From contig NC_092603.1 of the NCBI RefSeq assembly GCF_047663525.1, positions 227,501 through 291,500 on the forward strand: a stretch of 64,000 nucleotides of DNA, written 5' to 3'. Both the position numbers and the translations under genes were made by a program. Below the pieces are notes generated by a model, which was given only the letters and a program-made list of their open reading frames with translations, was not told the origin of the DNA and searched no databases. Below, in pieces: positions 61,801 to 64,000 of this stretch. Position 1 is the stretch's first letter; the number at the start of each line of letters is the position of its first letter. This DNA is from Anas platyrhynchos. Taxonomy: Eukaryota > Chordata > Aves > Anseriformes > Anatidae.

Positions 61801-63889
61801 AGGGGGGTGATTAAGGGGGAGGTGGCTGAGGGAGGTGATTGAGGGGAGGTGATTGGGGGGAGGTGATTGAGGGAGGTGATTGGGGGGGTCGCGGATCGGG
61901 AGAGGTGTCATTCGGGGGGGGTCATTGAGGGAGGTGTGATGAGGGAGGGTGTGGCATTTGGGGGGGTCACTGGGGGGGTCTCACCTGAAGGCGGGCCAGG
62001 AGACCCCCTGCAGGTCGCGGATGATGTGCTGCGCCACCGCCAGCCGCAGGGACCGCGGCTCGCTCTGGGGGGGGGGCGGTGATTGGTGATCTGGGGGTAA
62101 TTGGCCCAGTAACTGCCCCCACACCCCCGCCTGGCTGCCCGGGGGGGGCGCCCCCCACCCACCTGCACCGGGGCCTGGTCCATGTTGATGTGAACGTCCA
62201 CCGAGAGCCGTCCATCTGGGGCGAAAAACGGGGAATTACGGGAAAAGCGGGGGCAGGAGGGGAGGGGGGGTGGGGGGAAATGGGGGGAATGGGGGGGTTT
62301 GGGGGAATTTGGGGGGGGAGGGGAGAATGGGGAAATTTGGGGATTTGGGGGGACAGGGGGAATTAGGGGGAAATTAATGGCGTTTAGGGAAATTTAATTA
62401 ATTTTATTTAATTCATTGATTTTAATTAAATAATTATATAATTAAATAAATTTAATTAATGTTTAATAGCGTTTAGAACAATTTAGGGAAGTTTCAGTGG
62501 TATTTAAGGGGATTTAAGGGAAATTAACGGCATTTCGGGAAATTTTATCAGAATTTAATAGTTTAGAAAAAATACAACAAATGTTAATGGTTTTTGAGAG
62601 AAACCAAGAAGTCAAGGGTATTTAGGAGAAATTTAATGAAAATAGATGATATATATAAAGGGAAATCGAAGGAAATTGATGGCATTTAGGGGAATCTAAT
62701 CAAATTTTAGCGGTGGTTAGAAAAAATAAGGAAATTTTAATAGAAATTTTAAAAAAGAGAAATAATTTAAGGGAAATGTAACGGTGTTTCAAAATTAAAG
62801 AAATTTTTAATGGTATTTAAGGGAATTTAAGGAAAAATAAGGGAAATTTAAGAATTTAATGGTATTTAAATGAAAATTAAGGAAAATTAAACGGTATTTA
62901 AGGAAAATTAATCAAATTTTGATAGTGTTTAGAAAAAATAAGTTTTTTTGTTGTTGTTTTAATAATTTTTTTTATTTTTTTTTGTTTTCATAAGTTTTTT
63001 GTTTTGGGGGGGGCACCCCAAAAAGTCCCCCCAAAACCCCCAACCCCCCCCCGAAAACAGCCCCAAACCCCCCTGGATTTGCCCCAAAAACCCCCAAAAC
63101 GTCCCAAACACCCCCAAATTACCGAATCTGACGGAATTACCCAAAGCACTCACAGACGGGCAGGTTGAAGGTGCCGACGACCATGGCATCCAGCTGTTGG
63201 CGTTGCGCTCGGGGCCCCAGCGCCCACCGCCCCTCAGGGGGAGGCCGCGCGTCCGGGACCCCCCCGGGGGGCGACTGCGTGGGGGGCGCGCCTCCACCAG
63301 GTGGATCACCTTGCCCCCCACATCTGGGGGGGGGGGCGGGGGGGTGGGGGATGAGACCCCCCAGGACCCCCCCGGAGACCCCCCTGGGCCCCCCCAAATC
63401 CCAACAGACCCCCCAGGACCCCCCGAGACCCCCAAACACCCTCGGGACCCCCCAAAGCCCCCCCGGACCCTTCTGAGATCCCCCCAGGACTCCCCAAGCC
63501 CCCAATGCCCCCCCCCGGACTCCTCTGGGACCCCCCCAGCCCCCCCAGGACCCCCCCAGCCCCCCAGAATCCCCCTGAGCCCCCCTTTGCAGACCCTCTG
63601 GACCCCCAGGACCCCCCAAAAGCCCCCCAGGACCCTCCAAGACCCCAATAACCCCCCAGGACCCCATAAAGCCCCCCGAGACCCCAGCCTCCCATGAAGC
63701 CCCCCAGGACCCCCCAAAACCCCATGAAGCCCTCCTGCGACCCCCCAGGACCCCCCAAAAGCCCCCCCAACCCCCTTCAAATCCCCCTTAACCCCCTAAA
63801 GCCCCCCAAACCCCGTTAGGCCCCCCCAGGGCCCTGTTACACCCCCACGAAGCCCCCCCTCACTGTAGTCCTGCAGGCACCGCTGGTCA
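49885..63889 (-). CDS. BAG6: BAG6 chaperone, 5' end outside window
   Basis: BAG6 (BAT3/Scythe) is a ubiquitin-like holdase for tail-anchored and mislocalised proteins. Minus-strand exons seen: 63864-63889 (QDY), 63154-63323 ([15 protein letters not shown]), 62163-62215 ([13 protein letters not shown]), 61985-62064 ([11 protein letters not shown]), 59912-~60050, 59693-59816 ([20 protein letters not shown]), 58230-58427 ([20 protein letters not shown]), 57458-~57716 ([21 protein letters not shown]), 57283-57341, possible 57099-57165, 56307-56411 ([12 protein letters not shown]), 55968-~56082 ([12 protein letters not shown]), 55161-55432 ([12 protein letters not shown]), 54332-~54506 or longer ([19 protein letters not shown]), 53055-53211 ([11 protein letters not shown]), 52911-52959, 52229-52334 ([15 protein letters not shown]), 52033-52158, 51781-51938, 51333-51388, ~51117-51247, 50945-51055 ([19 protein letters not shown] nuclear signal), 50478-50628, 49885-49972 (CAQRAF, BAG-like C-terminus). 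The N-terminal ubiquitin-like domain is mostly beyond 64000. One in-frame TAG sits in the 57458 exon, with several slips elsewhere. Confidence 0.96.
50130..50477 (-). repeat. C-rich BAG6 intron
   Basis: Degenerate CCCCAAATACCCCCCAAA and AGGACACCCCAACCCC sequence on the plus strand (G-rich on the BAG6 strand). Only weakly periodic; no exon was recognised. Confidence 0.55.
50636..50940 (+). repeat. GGGGCAGGCTATGGGGCAGG minisatellite in BAG6
   Basis: Units of 10-11 bases, GCAGGCTATGGG, with GGGTTATGGG and GATCTATGGG variants, filling one BAG6 intron up to the exon at 50945. Confidence 0.9.
51389..51780 (+). repeat. GGGGGCGGGGCCAGG repeat in BAG6
   Basis: Units GGGGGCGTGGTTAAAG and GGGGCGGGGCCAGAAGG, the same GGGCGGGGC family found in VARS1, DDAH2 and ABHD16A introns. 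A short piece of the same family is at 51250-51330. Confidence 0.8.
52335..52910 (-). repeat. CCCCAAATCCCCTCC array in BAG6
   Basis: About 570 bases of CCCCCAAATCCC(C/T)TCC units, C-rich on plus and G-rich on the BAG6 strand. It resembles the CSNK2B array at 27490-28300 and the BAG6 arrays at 53940-54325. Confidence 0.8.
53214..53870 (-). repeat. Exon-edge tandem array in BAG6 (acceptor side)
   Basis: Upstream (on the BAG6 strand) of the exon at 53055-53211, about four units of 115-140 bases repeat CCCCTTTTTAACCCTTT, a CAG-like acceptor in the clearest copy, TTCTTTGGGGAGCTGCTGTG and a GGACACGCCC/CCACGCCCC block. Copies centre on 53330, 53470, 53605 and 53745. The true exon starts GCTTTTTGGGAGCTGCTGTC after TTTAACCCCTTGTAG, so the copies carry its acceptor region and first bases. 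Confidence 0.8.
53935..54331 (-). repeat. CCCCCCAAATCCCCC array in BAG6
   Basis: Degenerate CCCCCCAAATCCCTATAAAC-type sequence in the intron before (3' of, on minus) the EFFTSVV exon. No exon was recognised. Confidence 0.7.
54530..55160 (-). other. Pro/Ser-rich possible exon extension and CCCCTCCCCCT repeat
   Basis: 54530-54780 reads on the minus strand as Pro-rich sequence followed by a run of about ten Ser, directly before SACLEFFTS. It may extend the exon at 54332-54506, since mammalian BAG6 has a proline run at this place. 54890-55150 is a (TAGGCCCCTCCCCCT)n repeat. The exon limit cannot be fixed from sequence alone. Confidence 0.5.
55485..55967 (-). repeat. CCCAGTTCCTCCCAGTGCC minisatellite in BAG6
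   Basis: About 480 bases of units with core CTCCCAGT and longer blocks (for example CCCCCATTTACCCTCCCAGT occurs twice). It is the same core as the VARS1-DDAH2 intergenic array at 15040-15485. Confidence 0.88.
56420..57098 (+). repeat. GGGGCAGCTATAGGGCAG minisatellite in BAG6
   Basis: About 670 bases of units of 10-14 bases: GGGGCAGTTATGGGGC, GGGCAGCTATAGGG. It fills one intron. The core TAT(G/A)GGGC is shared with 7291-7793 (VARS1), 50636-50940 (BAG6) and, reversed, 39693-40623 (PRRC2A). Confidence 0.9.
57720..58229 (-). repeat. CCCCATAAATGTGAATTATTGG array in BAG6
   Basis: G-rich to 57830, then a unit of 25-35 bases, AGCCCCATAAATGTGA.TT..GCCCCCC, from 57870 to 58210. 58428-58700 in the next intron is a GGGGGGACCCCCC-type inverted-symmetry repeat. 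Confidence 0.75.
58960..59692 (-). repeat. Repeat of ~180 bases with a donor-side exon-edge copy in BAG6
   Basis: A unit of roughly 180 bases recurs about four times: CCCCCCAATATTTCAGGACC, then TATTTTTGTGCCCCCCCTCAC, then CCATTATGGGGTCCCAGCC. At 59541-59570 one copy carries, on the BAG6 strand, GCCTCCTACGGCTCTGAC followed by gtgagg. This mirrors the end of the true exon at 59693 (GCCTCCTACAGCAGCGAT|gtgagg). Other copies keep the CTCAC but not the exon piece. Confidence 0.75.
60051..61984 (+). repeat. GGGGGGTCATTAA minisatellite in BAG6
   Basis: 60051-60650 is a degenerate GGGGTAAAAGGGGGG repeat. 60650-61984 is a long array of a unit of 15-18 bases, GGGGGGGTCATTAAG, roughly 75 copies, with GTGATTAAG, GTCATTGGG, GTCATTGAGGGA and GTGTCATTTGAGG variants. 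The whole stretch is one BAG6 intron. Confidence 0.92.
62370..63000 (-). repeat. AT-rich degenerate repeat island in BAG6
   Basis: About 630 bases of AT-rich sequence built on an old unit like GGCATTTAGGGAAATTTAATC / GGTATTTAAGGAAAATTAA, ending in a T-rich tract (62940-63000). It is by far the most AT-rich stretch of the window and lies in an intron next to the GC-rich [10 protein letters not shown] exon. No coding sequence is seen. Confidence 0.8.
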
Positions 63890-64000
63890 CTGCAGCCCAT
63901 AATGGGGACCACCCCCCTAGCCCCTCTGAGCCCCCCAGGACCCCCCCCAGCCCCCATTAACCCCCCCAGGACCCCATGAGCCCCCCCAGGACCCCCCCAG
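63324..64000 (-). repeat. C-rich BAG6 intron to window end
   Basis: CCCCCCAGGACCCCCCAAAGCCC-type degenerate repeat on the plus strand, interrupted only by the small exon at 63864-63889. The remaining BAG6 5' exons lie past the window. Confidence 0.65.

Overview
This window is vertebrate genomic DNA with very compact, extremely GC-rich genes. Introns are mostly tens to a few hundred bases long and are made almost entirely of G- or C-homopolymer minisatellites. Together with the gene content, this best fits a bird dot (micro)chromosome; that assignment is inference, because no species-diagnostic sequence was recognised. All eight genes identified have counterparts in the mammalian MHC class III region.

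Layout, left to right: a CpG promoter and 5'-UTR intron (about 190-1100); VARS1 (+, 1180-14884); DDAH2 (+, 16328-19025, catalytic last exon not found); ABHD16A (-, 20268-25925), convergent with DDAH2; CSNK2B (-, 27011-30098); a repeat-built bidirectional CpG promoter (30099-30676); GPANK1 (+, 30677-32560); a TNF gene (+, about 33502-35015) with an AU-rich 3' UTR; PRRC2A (+, 37058-49479); and BAG6 (-, 49885-63889, its first exons lying beyond the window), convergent with PRRC2A. The tail-to-tail PRRC2A/BAG6 pair and the head-to-head CSNK2B/GPANK1 pair match mammals. TNF lies just upstream of PRRC2A in the mammalian order, but no LTA, LTB, LST1, NCR3 or AIF1 was seen between or beside them. Relative to mammals, the order implies inversion of the PRRC2A-BAG6-TNF block against GPANK1-CSNK2B, and of ABHD16A against its neighbours.

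The genes do not form one pathway. VARS1 charges tRNA-Val, DDAH2 is a methylarginine-hydrolase relative, ABHD16A is a phosphatidylserine lipase, CSNK2B is the CK2 regulatory subunit, GPANK1 is a G-patch/ankyrin protein, TNF is a cytokine, PRRC2A is an RNA-associated proline-rich protein and BAG6 is a ubiquitin-like chaperone.

The most unusual structural feature is a set of intronic tandem repeats that have captured the edge of a neighbouring exon together with its splice site. Clear cases are in VARS1 (acceptor side, five extra copies), DDAH2 (donor side, seven extra copies), BAG6 (acceptor side, about four copies; donor side, one copy) and CSNK2B (one acceptor-side copy). Many exons also carry small frame slips at G/C homopolymers. 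CSNK2B, almost invariant in animals, differs at several otherwise fixed residues. Consensus sequence error is therefore the first explanation to test before calling anything a pseudogene. No virus-like element, tRNA, rRNA or CRISPR was seen. Exon boundaries are read by eye from splice sites and known protein families.
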